Shown here piece after piece: positions 11,370 through 22,727 of a DNA stretch of 64,000 nt. The stretch covers positions 2,141,940 to 2,205,939 of the forward strand of contig MNCI01017913.1 in NCBI GenBank assembly GCA_015680685.1. Direction: 5' to 3'. Below the pieces are notes generated by a model. That model did not search any database and had not been told where the DNA came from. It was given only the letters and a program-made list of their open reading frames with translations. This DNA comes from Gnetum montanum. Taxonomy: Eukaryota > Streptophyta > Gnetopsida > Gnetales > Gnetaceae. How positions within the stretch are numbered: position 1 is the first letter of the stretch; every line of letters starts with the position of its first letter. The position numbers and the translations under genes were made by a program.

Positions 11370-11805
11370 TTGCAAATCCCTACCACAACTATGCTTGCTC
11401 ACATCAAGTACACTCATACTAGAAATAGATGCATTGTATGAGTTCTAAGGAGTAGCTCTTAAAGAATACTTGGATGCAAGTATACACACATGTTGCTATG
11501 CCTTAGAAAAAATTGCATTCAATCAACTAAACTACCATAGCACTCACAAGGAGTTGCTAGCCATTGTAAAAGGCATAGAAAAGTTTAGACTATTCCTCCA
11601 AGAAAAGAAGTTTATTATAAGAAGTGATCTTAAGCACATAAATAAATATTTGAATGCAAATAATTTAAATAAATTAGCTCATACATGTCTTATATGATGG
11701 GAATTGTTCTTAGTTATCTTTGATTTTGAAACATAGTTTATTGATGGTAAGGCTAACTGTTTGGTAGATTTTTTAACTAGAGAGTTCCATCTCTTTGAGA
11801 ACTAA
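11370..11805 (+). pseudogene. Caulimovirid RNase H remnant
   Basis: The segment from about 11,425 to 11,800 contains an Asp-bearing start (LEIDAL), then LNYHSTHKELLAIVKGIEKF (about 11,535-11,594). This is the diagnostic caulimovirid RNase H block with its catalytic Glu. It is followed by RSDLKHINKYLNANN and a C-terminal block around GKANCLVDFLTREF. It directly follows the polymerase, with no integrase after it. The enzyme removes template RNA. At least one stop (11,695) and a frame change interrupt it. Confidence 0.7.
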
Positions 11806-12021
11806 TTAATGCTTAAGTTTTTTTATGTTTTGTATATAAATTTGCTAATAAATGAAGGTTGGACCATGAGATCAATGAGGAGGATTAGACCCTACTAATC
11901 GCTTGAGGTATATATGCTAATATTAGAATAGGTAGCTTGTCATAAGTCTCATGAATCTTCATGGGATAGTTTTGTGTCTATGAACTAGACCATTTCACCA
12001 TTTTTTGAAATCATCCAAACT

Positions 12022-12345
12022 ATGTTTATTGAATACCCTACTAATATATGCTTACCTAGTGAATTCCCTACTCTTAAAACTTTTGTTGAATTGAACCTTC
12101 TAGATTTTGAACACATGTATTCCCCTGAAGACCTTTTGTGGTCATATTTCCAACAAGATGAATTCCATGTTTATAAAATATCCATTAATCCCATTTTTTA
12201 TCCAATATTACTTGGTTTTTGGTCATGGTGGTCAAAATTTGGTCATTCTCCTAACCATATCCCTATGGGATATCCAAGAGCTCTATTTCATAGGTTAACA
12301 GATCAACATGATGATTTCCTTGTTGATTTAACTATGATCTTCTAA
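12022..12345 (+). pseudogene. ORF downstream of caulimovirid RNase H, tryptophan-rich, unrecognised
   Basis: An uninterrupted 107-codon frame begins about 215 bases after the RNase H region. It contains an aromatic core (LGFWSWWSKFGHSPNHIP) and an acidic N-terminal half. Upstream, the same frame is readable for some 30 further codons with a stop (ESSWDSFVSMN). Some caulimovirids carry an extra ORF downstream of the polymerase, so this may be the last viral ORF. I do not recognise the domain. It is the longest undamaged frame in this viral region. Confidence 0.35.
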
Positions 12346-12350
12346 GAATG

Positions 12351-12980
12351 GCTATTGGGAGGAAGTTAAAAATTAATTTTTAGAAACTTTTATAGCATAT
12401 CATGTTGGTAGTAGGACAGCCAACAACTCTGTACACTTTAGATTAAGAAGGCCTCTTGCAACATTAACAAAGAGATCAAGAAGGCCCTAATGAGAGATCA
12501 AGAATAGATGAGTTTTTAGTACCCTTATGAGTTCATCTTTTAATTTCTCTATGAGAAAGGATGACATGAAAACATGGTCTTATGGATTCATTACCTAAAA
12601 CACACATAAAATTTTGAAATGGATGTCAAATAGAGATGAAACCCTAGTAACTAGAATCAAATCACTAATAATTTACATTGTAGCTCATCCCATGAGAAGG
12701 ACATGTTGGATTGAGAATAGGTTCATTGTTAAAAATCAAAAGAAATTAATTCCTTGCAAAAGTGATAAACCTTAGCAACACTAAAATGACCTACATACTA
12801 TATTCTTATGTTTAAAAGAGGAAAACCAATCACTAATTCCATTGACTTTAGATCCACTCAAATAGATAATCCCTCCATCATGAAGATATTCTCGTTTGAC
12901 AACTAGATCATCTAATGAATTCACACTTAAGGATAACCTTGTAACACTAAGAAATATGCATTACAACTATCTATCATTAG
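12351..12980. other. Junction region between caulimovirid and LINE, no gene seen
   Basis: AT-rich sequence with dense stops in all frames. It may contain the 3' leader of the viral insertion (AAGAAGGCC-type repeats at about 12,448 and 12,479) and the eroded 3' end of the neighbouring LINE. Nothing further can be supported. Confidence 0.4.
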
Positions 12981-14160
12981 AAATGGTAGGGCTACCAATA
13001 TTCATAGATCATTATGGGATATTGATTCATACTTAATGGAGAAACATACTAGGGAAGCCATATTATGTCTTCTTGAATTAGCCCATAAATCCAACTCATA
13101 GCTTTAATAGTCATAACTAAAGACTTTTTCTTCTCTATTCATACTAATTCTATGAATGCATTCCATCAACATTTACCATATGGCTTTGAGCCATATTACA
13201 ACATCTCTTACATATGTCTTTAGACTATCTCCCCATAATAACTACATCAAAAAATCAACTTCAAAAGGGTCATTTACTCTTTTGATTAAAGAGCTAACAA
13301 CCTTTAAAAAAGTATAGTTCTTAAATAAATGATCAAAGGTTTTAACTTCACAATGATAAAGTACATAATGAGATGTAAAGTGATAGCTCTTATACTACAA
13401 ATTACCAGTTGTTAAGATAACTTGATAAGCTAAGAGCCAATTAAAAGAAAATATTTTTCTACATGCAAGCTTTCATAGTTGGGACCACCAACTTGAGCTT
13501 TTAAAAGATAGAGTAAAGCTAGACAAAACCTAATTCTTTTAACTAGAATAAAGAAATGAGAGTAAATCCATACATCTACCAAATAGGAGATGCCACTAGG
13601 ATAAAGATATGAAAATATTTCTAATTTGGATGAAACTCACACATACACACACATTCTCTCACACTCTATATATATATATATCCTTTCTATATAACGGATG
13701 TCACTGGGATAAAGTGGTGAAAATTTCTCTCTCTCTCTCTTCCTCTCTCTTTATTGATGAAGAAAGATGGAGGAGGAATCACCATTGTAAGCCCACAATA
13801 ATTAAGAACATTAATGGTAGCTAGATAGAGTTCACCCAAACTAACTATCATTATTAAATCACTTGGTAGGGTTGTGATACATATATTACCTTTACCAAAG
13901 GACCATGAATTGAATGATTGTAGAAGATACCATCTCTATTAAATGGCTCTCTAGATCACTAAAGAAGATAAAGGCATTGAGTTAATAGAGCCATATTTAA
14001 GTAGCACATAATAAATTCATGGATAATCACCTAAGGTCCAAATCTCATGAGTTAACTTGGAAACTAGAATAAGAGCTTGGTCCTTGATGGAGTAAACATT
14101 GTAATGCCTAAAAATTAAATTCTAGAAAACCAAAGATTATAGGTGAGATAGTTTAACTCT
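12980..14160 (-). mobile_element. LINE (L1-type) 3' fragment, zinc-finger RVT domain region
   Basis: Read on the - strand, about 13,560 to 13,000 gives RKIFSFNWLLAYQVILTTGN, then a Tyr/His/Cys-containing stretch ending CEVKTFDHLFKNYTFLKVV. This follows the pattern of the C-terminal zinc-binding domain after plant LINE reverse transcriptase (sFxWxLlhxRiLTxxnL ... CxxCxxxxETxxHLFxxC). Further upstream on the - strand (about 14,000-13,850) SFNSWSFGKGNICI resembles the preceding WxxGxGxxI region. Stops and lost cysteines show decay. The active polymerase domain is not in the window, presumably through 5' truncation or rearrangement. Confidence 0.5.
13630..13760 (+). repeat. Compound simple repeat: (CA)n, (TA)n and (CT)n
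   Basis: CACACATACACACACA is followed by TATATATATATATC at about 13,668 and by CTCTCTCTCTCTTCCTCTCT at about 13,726. These lie inside the LINE fragment and interrupt it. Confidence 0.85.
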
Positions 14161-15788
14161 AAATCCCATGAGCCTTGCAAAAGGGATCCAAAGCACCCTG
14201 GATGGTTTGGTCGATCATCCAAAGAGTTAAAATTTGTAAAACAAATGAAAGTAAATTGAATAAAATTTGTAGATCTATCATTATAGAAAGCATAGAAATC
14301 AACTTGAAAAGCACAAATGAATTACCAAAATTTTTATTGCAATAATAAGAATATTAAGGAAATAGAGTTCAAATGAGTGCAAGCTATGTGCCTATGATTT
14401 ACAAAGAATTGCATAGAAGATGCTTGAGTTTATGTGAAATTGGTAGAATGCATGCTATAGTTACCTTCATGATCTAGTTTACTCCAAGGCCTTAACTCTT
14501 AAAAATCTTCACTGGTTCTCAAGTACAAATCTACATTGTTTGGATGTTGGAAATGGTGAATAGTTGTTGGACCTTTTATCATTTTGTAATGCTCTAAGTG
14601 TCTTTATGCTTAGTTAAATGCAAGTTTTACAAAATTATTTTTAATGTATTGAAACTTGGCTTAAACAGGTTGTTGGTATCTAATTTGGTACTACAAATTT
14701 TCTACCATGATTGATAATAGATTGATGTAATTTGCAAGTCTAGTAGGACATGAATTACAACATATTTTTCTATTTATGATAATTTTGATGCACAAAGGCC
14801 ATAAAAAATGCACTGGGTGCTATAAAAAGTTTGTTGGATTTGAAAAATACATTGGCTTCACCAAAAATACACTAGCCTTGGGAAAGATACCTTTGCTTCA
14901 TGAAAACTTTGTTGGTCTTGTTGTGAAAATCAAATCTCAACAATTCCTACACTACTTGTAGGTGATTCTAGTGTATTAATTGCTTTGACCAATATAAAAC
15001 CCATTAAAAAAATCAAATTTTGTGATTTCCAAGGCATTATCAGCCTTCCCAAGCCTAGATACATGCATGACATAACCTTTTCCACTTGGAAAGTAAGAAA
15101 ATAACAACTTATGAGGTATTTTTTAGCCTCAATAATTTATAGTATGTGAGATTGTAGCCTATGAAATGAAAGCCTCACATTTTACAATAAGATCCTAAGT
15201 TAAATTCAGTGGTAAAGGTTATGAGTTACAACATGAATTTTTTTAGTGATGTGTCATTAACTCCTCCTTGTTCATGTTTTGAGGATTGACCTGAGAGACA
15301 TCAACAAAGAATACAAAACGTCACCACAAGTCTATCACCAACATTTCCTCTATGCACTTAATTTTATAATTATTAAATCATTCTAATTAGTGCTTGTGAT
15401 GATGAGATAAGATTATGATAGAATAATATAGGATAAAGGCTATAGTTGGTTACAAGGGAATGGTTACAGGGTTTAATGATGAATTCTAAATGTTGACATT
15501 ATGGTTGTGGTATCGCAGCAACATACTTCATGCTTTCATTGGTTTAATGATGAATTCATTCGTGTAGTCGTCGTGCTTCATGCTTCAAGGTGCTAGTCAC
15601 TTAGTAACATTTTTGAGGAACCAACATCCCATTCCAAGGCTTCTTTGGACATGAGGCTTCTCCTCTTGCTTGTTTGAAGTTGTTGATCTATCTTTTTGGC
15701 TTCATTGGCCTCTCAGCTTCTCAGTAATTTACTTCTCTTCATTTTTTTTTCTTTTTCTCTAGATGAAACATTCATTGGCTTTCATTTC
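14161..15788. other. AT-rich spacer left of RE-B, no gene seen
   Basis: No domain is recognised. Two copies of TTTAATGATGAATTC occur about 75 bases apart (15,469 and 15,542). A 61-codon open frame at 14,776-14,961 has low-complexity composition and no features of a real gene. Confidence 0.4.
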
Positions 15789-16259
15789 TATTCTAAAATT
15801 TATACCATTTGATGGAATAGATTCTATGAAATAATGTTGAGAATTAAGTTGCCCAATTTAATTCCTATTGATGATTAGAGGATTAGAATTAAATTAAATA
15901 TTTCAATGGGGCAATGCTAGAGAGCATGATTAAAATATGAATAATGATGAGGGAAAAGCAATGAAAAGGCCTCAAATTAGAAAATAAGGAAGAAGTTGTG
16001 GAATTAAACACACAATGAATAAGCAAGATGGTAATTTCTTGCATCAAGAAGGATCCCATCCTCTATTTACTTGGGATTAATATCTACACTTAGTTGTATT
16101 TGTTTTGGTACAAAGCTTGATTTAATTTTTAGAATCTCTTGTATTAATCCAGAAAGTTTTAAAGAAAAAAAATAAATGATAAAGTCCTTGTTCTTAAAGA
16201 AATCAATGACATATTATCTTTCAAAATAGACATTCCCTATTTTACAAGTCTAGCATTAC

Positions 16260-16830
16260 ATAGCTAAAAGTGCAATCATTTGGTTCACTATGTTTTCCTT
16301 CATATCTGCAAAGATTTCCAAAGGCTTTCATCCTAAGCTAATCCCAAGATAATTTCATTTCATGGCTCATAGTTTTTACATGAATCATTTTGAAAATTAA
16401 TAGAGCATCCTTGATTAAGCCACAATTTTCATAAATGTTCAGAAGTGAACTTTCACGGAAAGAAAAAACATTTCATCTTTGCACTTGATTTTGCTGCATG
16501 AATATATCATTGTTTTCCCTCTCCTAGGAAAAAAAATTGGCATAACCTCAAAGAAATATTTTTGAATGTTGTGGTGTCTCAATGAATGTAGTTTTTAACA
16601 TTGGCCTATGAACTTTATTTGCTTTATTGGTTCTGCAAATCGATCTTCAAGGAATCCATGTATCACTATTGCATTTCGCCAAAAAGTATGTGTAGACTAG
16701 GGGCAACTATCTTTATGAGAATGCTTTGATAAAATTCAAATAAGACAATCACATTTAGTCATAAAAAGAGAAAAGGAAAAGGTGCAAAAGGGTTTCTCAC
16801 TCTAAATCTTAGTTACTAAAGCTAAATCTC
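16260..16830 (-). pseudogene. PPR-gene-like fragment carried in the RE-B 5' LTR
   Basis: Read on the - strand this region yields broken pentatricopeptide-repeat sequence: SLLNIYENCGLIKDALLIFK at about 16,455-16,400, followed by HVKTMSHEM and, in another frame, a match to the end of a PPR unit. The same region in the 3' LTR (34,210-34,780) is better preserved. PPR proteins bind organellar RNA in plants. Here it is passenger DNA in antisense orientation to the element. Presence in both LTRs means that it was inside the LTR before this copy inserted. Confidence 0.5.
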
Positions 16831-17496
16831 GCCATCATCTTCATAACCTCGAATTCCAATAGTTGTAGCATTGACAATAGGTATTTTACAAGTGGTAAAC
16901 TATAGCCAAGGAGGAAAAATGGTAGATGTCTATGCAGCCATGGACTCAAAGACATTGGAGGTAGCAAAAACACTAACATCAAGAGTTGCTACAACATTGA
17001 CATCATGAGTGAAAGTAGCAAGCTGCAAACCCTTGTGCCCATACCATGCGCCAAGTAATGAACCTTGTTCTTACAGTGGACCTAATAAAATTGCATTTCA
17101 TCCTTGGAATTAAAATTTCAATTCAATCATAATAAAACTGTGTATTAGTATAATAAACATGGAGTTATAATATACGTTTTAAAAAAATAGGTAAAAGTAA
17201 TAATGAAGTTATAATATAAATTTTTAAAAAAGAGGTAAAAGTAATATGTGTGCAAATAAGAAGGCTACAATTTGGAAAAATGAGATCTATAGACCTTTTT
17301 TTCCATGAAGGTTGCATAAAAGTACAATTAAATCTTCTAGATATTTGCATTTGACATAACACTTGTCAAGCTATGGTAAAATTTTATCATAACTTCCTAT
17401 GGAAGTTACAACTTCTTATGGAAGTTGTAAATTAATTCCCTAGTTATTTGTGATGGACCTTGATATTTTACGATGGTTGTAACTACTAAAAGACAC

Positions 17497-17504
17497 TATA
17501 AAAA
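17497..17504 (+). promoter_or_regulatory. TATA box of the RE-B 5' LTR
   Basis: TATAAAAA in the context ACACTATAAAAAGACTT. It matches the TATA box of the RE-A LTR (2,146) and a mutated version in the RE-B 3' LTR (about 35,423). Confidence 0.5.
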
Positions 17505-18670
17505 GACTTAAAGTAGAATGAATTGGGAATTGGGAAGGATTTTGGAAAAAGCAACTTTGAAGAATATTGAAGAATTGTTGTAGAGCATGGCTTGCTAAAG
17601 GAATTAGTTTAGGTACTTTTTTTTAATCTTATGAGTTCATCTCTTTCTATTTTTTTAGTTACATAGCTAATGGTTTAGATAGTATCATTCTTGGCATTTT
17701 ATTTTGGGATTTTTCTAAGTTGTCGTTATAACTCTATTTTGGCACAATATTAGACTTCTATTAAGGTTTTCCAAATAAGAGCTTATGTTGTGTTAGAAAA
17801 GCATCTTAAGCAATTTAATAATAATTTCTTATAGAAATTCCTTGTTTGAGTCTAGGAAATCTCGAATATCTTTGATACTTTGAGATGAATAAAATAGGTT
17901 CTTTATTTTTAAATTTTATTTCCTTAATATTGTAATCTTGAAATTGTCAATTTTTTTTTGAAAGTCCTATTGTTTGCAATTCTTGAAAAATATTTAACTA
18001 GCCAAATAGAAGCTTTTACTTTGTCATTTACAAAGCATTTTGGTAGTTAAATTAAAGTGTCTTTTATGAAATTGCTTGTTGAGCTTAGAGAGTTTGGACA
18101 ATTTGGAATAGATTAAATTGGAATAGCTTTATTATGAAATGTTTTCTCATGTCAATTTATCTTTCTTAAATGTTTGAGATTCATATAAATATACTTTCTT
18201 TTCTTTTCTCTTTCTAAATCCATTGAATATCACTCTAGTTTTGTTGTGAAATTTTCTCTAGGAAAAATTAGGATTAGATTGGTAGAATTGTACTCAAATG
18301 TTTTTGTGAAATTTTATTTTTTACAAGTAACATTATATATGGATTGTATAGACTTAGTAACTTGATAAAATGGGAACCTTCAACAACTCACAATATTTGA
18401 CAAAGTTACCTGAATTTTTTTTATGATAGCCAATTACAATTTCATACACAACCCAACAATTTCAACATTCACAACAATAAATACATAGTCATGTTTAGTT
18501 TATTTTATAACCACTAAGTCTATTTGGACGTATCTGGGCCTTGGTGTTGCTAGAAACCAATAAGCACCTAAACCCTATTTGAAGAACACCTTTGCATCCT
18601 GTGACCCCAATCATGAGATTGAAGTCCCTCAAATGTTGGTAGGTTGAGATGGTTGCCAATAGTTCTTTCA

Positions 18671-18689
18671 ACACTAAAAGGAGGATAGA
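18671..18689 (+). other. RE-B primer-binding-like site
   Basis: ACACTAAAAGGAGGATAG directly follows the LTR end. It resembles the GCGCTAGAAGGAGGGCC-type primer-binding site of Tat elements, and the same kind of sequence (GTGCTAGAAGTAGGGCC) follows the RE-G LTR at 56,973. It is degenerate. Confidence 0.4.
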
Positions 18690-19002
18690 ATATTTATCAC
18701 CTAAGTTCATGAGCCTAATAGTCCTAGCACACCAAACGTTCTTTTGTTGCTAGGAGGGCTTAAAAATTAGATACAATTTTGGGTTGATGACCAAACTAAT
18801 TGGTAGTTTGAAAGATTTAAAGAGTCCTAAAAAAATTTCTAACCATAAGATTGATTATTCATTAGACAAAGAGTAGAAGAAGGTTCTTGAGTTTGGAACA
18901 AGTAGTGAAGTAAGGACCAAAATACTAAAGAAGTCACCTCTTATGTCTGGTCTATTAGTTTATTAGAGAAACTCAAAGAAACATAAGAGTTCAACAACCA
19001 AA

Positions 19003-19920
19003 ATGAATTCTAATAGGATTACAAATCCTTGGCAAAGAGGTACACCATTAGGATTTAAGAACTACAACAATATTCCTAAGGTAGTTTACAAATATTTGCA
19101 TGAGCCTTTTATTCTTAGGAAAGCTTACTTGGTGGAAGAATACCTTCACTTATTTGAGTTAGCTTTACCTCATGTAAATTTTCAATATCAAGATCAAGCT
19201 TGTAGGTTGTTTTTAGAAAATTTAAAGGATATGGCTCAAATTTGGTATTCAAACTTGCCAAGCAATAGTATCACAAGTTGGGATGATATGGAAAGTCTTT
19301 TCTTAGCCCAGCTTGGCAATCAACTGGATCAAAAAAAACTATATTATGGGCTAGTACAAGATAAGCAAGAAGTTAAAGAGTCAATTAGAGATTTATATAT
19401 TAAGTTTCAATGAATTTGTGGGCTCTTTCAAAGATAATATAGACCATTAGATGAAATTCTTAGAGGCACCTATCTTAAGGCTATGAATCCCAATATTTCA
19501 ATCTAGTTAAGGAGAACTCTAAACTTGCTAACATTGATTGACTACTTTAGTAAAGCTATACAATTAGAAAGACAATTGAATTGATGAAGAAATTATCATA
19601 AGTAAAAAAAGAGAAGAGAAAACAATGATCCTTGTGCAAGATTTTTCTCAACTTAAAGCCTTACTAGGGACATCTTATATTAAGATAGAGTAAGAGTTAG
19701 AAAACAAAGAATCTAAAAAAGGACAATTAATGAAAGACTTATCCAACAAAGTAGTGAAATTAGAAAAATATTTGGCAAAAGTCAAGATCAAGGAAGAAAT
19801 GAAAAATAGAAAGTATAAGCATCAAGATACTAAGTTAGCAGAAGATGAGGATGAAAATGATCTTATCATGTATAACTTCCTTGATATTGAATTAGATCAT
19901 GATCTATCTAGTATTCATTA
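19003..19920 (+). pseudogene. RE-B gag
   Basis: From the ATG at 19,003 the frame is open for 136 codons and continues across stops and a frame change to about 19,920. It shows the retrotransposon gag pattern: an aromatic N-terminal helix region, ACRLFLENLKDMAQIWYSNL (about 19,200-19,260) and SITSWDDMESLFLAQ. The C-terminal part (19,730-19,921) is highly charged and lysine-rich (VVKLEKYLAKVKIKEEMKNR) and probably forms a coiled coil. Gag forms the virus-like particle. I do not see a clear zinc knuckle. The start fits the distance from the primer-binding site (about 320 bases). Confidence 0.6.
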
Positions 19921-20389
19921 GAAAACAAAAATCTTCTAACTATAGATCTAGTGATACCTCTTCTTTGTCAAGTCCTAAAGATGATATATCATCAAATGAA
20001 GAATGTAACCACAATGAAGAAAATAGGTATAATCTTTGATCAAAGGAAAAAATAACCACTTCTGGGCCTCTAAACATCATTTCTTATCTATCTATTAAGA
20101 GGAAGGTTTTTGAACCAAGTAGAAGAGAGAAAAATTGAAGTAAAGAAGATTAAATAGAACAAAGTATTAAAAATCAGACTTATAATAAATGGAGGAAGAA
20201 ACCAAGCTTTTATGGAGATGGAGAATACAATTTGATTGAGGATCTTAAACATGTCAAGGCCAACATTAGAATTTATTAATTATTATAGATAGGAGATTAG
20301 CAAAGAAAAGCTTTGAAGCTTATTAAAGGTAAAAGGAGACTTGAAGATTCAGAGTTAAGTTATGTCTAACATTAATAAAATAAAATAAA

Positions 20390-20790
20390 AACAGCTATGA
20401 TTGTACTCTTGATAAAGAAGATCCACCTTTTCTTTTGATAATTAAGTTAAGGAACAAATAGCTTCATAATTTTTTAGTTGATTATGAAGCTACATCTACT
20501 ATCAAGCCATTTTATATATGCAAAAAACATGGTTTTACTCTTGAACAAGCCAAAAAAAGGATTGTTCAAGTGGACAAAATCAGAGTGAAGATTGTGGGTT
20601 AGCTTCCTAATGTTCTATTAAAAGTCACTTCCAAACCTTGTATAAAAAGTCAAGTAACTATTCAATTAGCAGATATACCTAATTCACATAGTCTTTTGTT
20701 TAGTAGAAGTTGGATTAAAAATTTCTCAAGTTACATATTGACAGATTATTCACATATGTGGCTACATTGGAAAGGGGATTCAAATTAAAT
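20390..20790 (+). pseudogene. RE-B protease remnant
   Basis: The frame contains HNFLVDYEATSTIKPFYIC (about 20,467-20,523), which occupies the place of the retropepsin active site. The expected Asp-Ser/Thr-Gly is changed to Asp-Tyr-Glu. Later LLFSRSWIKNFSS (about 20,695-20,733) matches the conserved C-terminal LLGRxWL block of Ty3 proteases. It sits between gag and the RNase H domain. At least one stop breaks it. Confidence 0.5.
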
Positions 20791-20966
20791 ATACATATAT
20801 AGTAAACCTTTCATGAATGAAAAAAGTACCTTCATTTGAAAGAATAAACTCTTTGAAACAAGAGCTTTTGAATCCAAAATTTGCACACTTAAAGAAGTTT
20901 ATAACTTGCAGAAAGAAGAATCTCAAAATGAAAGCAAGTGGGAACTATACTTTGATGGTTCTTGCA

Positions 20967-20971
20967 ACTCC
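20967..20971 (+). repeat. Target-site duplication of LTR-D, left copy (ACTCC)
   Basis: ACTCC precedes TGAAATGCCC. The same five bases follow ...TGCTACA at 22,728-22,732. Removing the LTR and one copy restores a continuous RNase H frame across the site, which independently confirms the insertion. Confidence 0.8.
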
Positions 20972-22727
20972 TGAAATGCCCAAAAATTTTGGAAACCTCT
21001 TGCTTCACCAGGGTCTCAGAATTCAGGTAAATAATTTCCACAAATGCAACATCATGATAGTTTGGCAAGAAATGGATGCTATGAGTTCAAACTATCTAGT
21101 TTGACAAGTTTTCTACACATAGTGTTGACAAGCCTGATGGACTCTCTAGCCTACCCACTTGGACAATTCATCCAGCTGATAGTCTACTCAGAAATCACAT
21201 GTGGAGTTGTCAGCAATGCTCAAGATGAGCGAAACAGTTTGGCAAGTTTTCTAGTCAAGAAGTTTTCTACGCTACACTACACTATGTAGTGTAGAAGGCC
21301 TTGGAAGATAGTTGTTCAGGTAATCAAATGTGAATGGCTGCAAGACAAAGTGCTATGCTATGCTATGCTATGTAGCATAGCACAACATAGCAAAATCAAG
21401 ATAGAAGGGCCTAGCTTACTTAGTGATTCCAATCGCACTTGGTAAGCATCTCTGGCCTTCAAAACCAATTACCTCGCTCGACTTCAAGTCTTTTAGCAAA
21501 ACTCCTCTTAATGGAAAAGTAGCAAAGTAAAAACAAAGCAGGCTATGTTGGTTGATACGCTATGCTATGCTGCATAGCATAGCACAATGTAGCAACAATG
21601 TAGGAACAACAAGTTCAAAGGCTTCACATCACAAAAGTTGTAGATTGTTAGCATGATCTTCAAATCGTAGTTAAGGAAAGCTGCTACGCTATGCAATGCT
21701 AAATAGTGTATCATAGCATAGCAAACATGCAAAACTAGCCAAAACACTTCAAAGGCTTTCAGCACATACAATCAACTCCAACGCAAAATTCTTCTTTGAA
21801 TTGGTGGCTACGCTATGCTATGCTACATAGCGTAGCACAGCGTAGCAAGCAACTACGCTACACTAACATGCTATGCTCCATAGTGTAGTAGGTGGCTATG
21901 CTACATCAGTGTGCTTCACTCCTTGTCTACATTGTTGGCACAAAAGATCCAAAAATCTCTAGTTTTGACATCATGATTGCAGTGTGGTAGACTCATCAAT
22001 CAGCTTTGCATGTCCATGTAGCATGGACACATCTACATCTTGTTGGTCCAAGACACATGTCATCCAAAATGCATTTCTTGTGTCTTCCTAGCCCTATAAA
22101 TACCCCGACGAGCAATGCTCAAAGGGTTAGCATTTTGGTTGGCAAAATTCGTTAGCAAATTTATTGGCAAGTTGGCAAGTTGGAAAAATTTGAGTTAGCT
22201 GGTAAAAAACTGAAAAGAGTTCACAAAAATTAAATAGTTGACATCTTATTTTGGCATTCTGTTAGCTCTTTTCTATTGCCTTTGTAGCACTTTGCACTAT
22301 TATCTCTTAAGTCTGTGTTCAAGCATATATTTGGCTTGCTTTGAACATCTTGGTTACTTTTGGGATCTCTGTGCTTCTCAATGTTGCACAACCGATTGTA
22401 TCCACCTTGACAAAGTAAAGATGTAATCTTGAAGTGGTGCATTTCATAACTCTAGTTTAATTTATTATCCTACTTATCATTGCATTTTACATCATTTTCA
22501 TTTCCTCACATATAATAATAATTATTTTATGCTATAAACATTATTTTCAAACTACACGTTTGCAAAAGGTTTAGTAACACCGACTAAGTCCCTATCTGAT
22601 CAACTAGACCATTCAGGGCACCTTGTTTCTGTTTTATGTAGCATATCCCTCGCATGGATTCGAGGTTAAGACTATCCAACTGATGACCTCTCGGTGTCTC
22701 CAGTCGTTGACGTTTTTGGTTGCTACA
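20972..22727 (+). mobile_element. Solo LTR-D (1,756 bp) inserted in the RE-B RNase H
   Basis: It begins TGAAATGCCC, ends GGTTGCTACA and is flanked by ACTCC on both sides. It is the same family as the RE-G 5' LTR (54,713-56,965): both share GTTTGGCAAGTTTTCTA, TAGCCCTATAAATACCC around the TATA box, and a 3' segment GATCCGAGGTTAAG / GATTCGAGGTTAAG. No internal sequence or second LTR is present, so it is a solo LTR left by recombination. From 21,264 to 21,895 it carries repeated palindromes built from CTACGCTATGC and its complement. Confidence 0.8.
22095..22102 (+). promoter_or_regulatory. TATA box of solo LTR-D
   Basis: TATAAATA in the context GCCCTATAAATACCCC. It is identical in position and context to 56,337-56,344 in the RE-G LTR. 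Confidence 0.55.

Larger units (their letters stand above)
6130..12350 (+). mobile_element. Endogenous caulimovirid (integrated pararetrovirus), inactivated
   Basis: Domains occur in the order seen in Caulimoviridae: promoter-like block, initiator-Met primer-binding-like site, movement protein, capsid region with a zinc-knuckle remnant, protease, reverse transcriptase and RNase H. There is no integrase and no LTR pair, which separates it from Ty3 elements. Many in-frame stops and frameshifts break every domain, so this is an old, non-functional copy. Gymnosperm and other tracheophyte genomes are known to contain such sequences. Ends are approximate: the left is set at the promoter block, the right at the end of the last plausible ORF. 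Confidence 0.75.
15789..18670 (+). repeat. RE-B 5' LTR (about 2.9 kb)
   Basis: It aligns with 33,786-36,604: TTTATACCATTTGATGGAAT at 15,799 matches 33,796, and the alignment continues to the end near TTCTTTCA at 18,670. The first ten bases have diverged from TGTTG. TATAAAAA lies at 17,497. Two near-palindromes, AACTTCCTATGGAAGTT and AACTTCTTATGGAAGTT, lie at about 17,390-17,427, just upstream of the TATA box. The interior holds an antisense PPR-gene-like fragment. The end is placed where similarity stops and a primer-binding-like site begins. Confidence 0.65.

Noticed and set aside
14776-14961. 61-codon open frame with repeated FVGFEKY/IGF words
   Set aside because: Low-complexity composition, no conserved motif and no second copy in the window.
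22238-22442. Overlapping open frames on both strands near the end of LTR-D
   Set aside because: They lie downstream of the TATA box inside the solo LTR, have no recognised domain, and the equivalent region of the RE-G LTR does not keep either frame.
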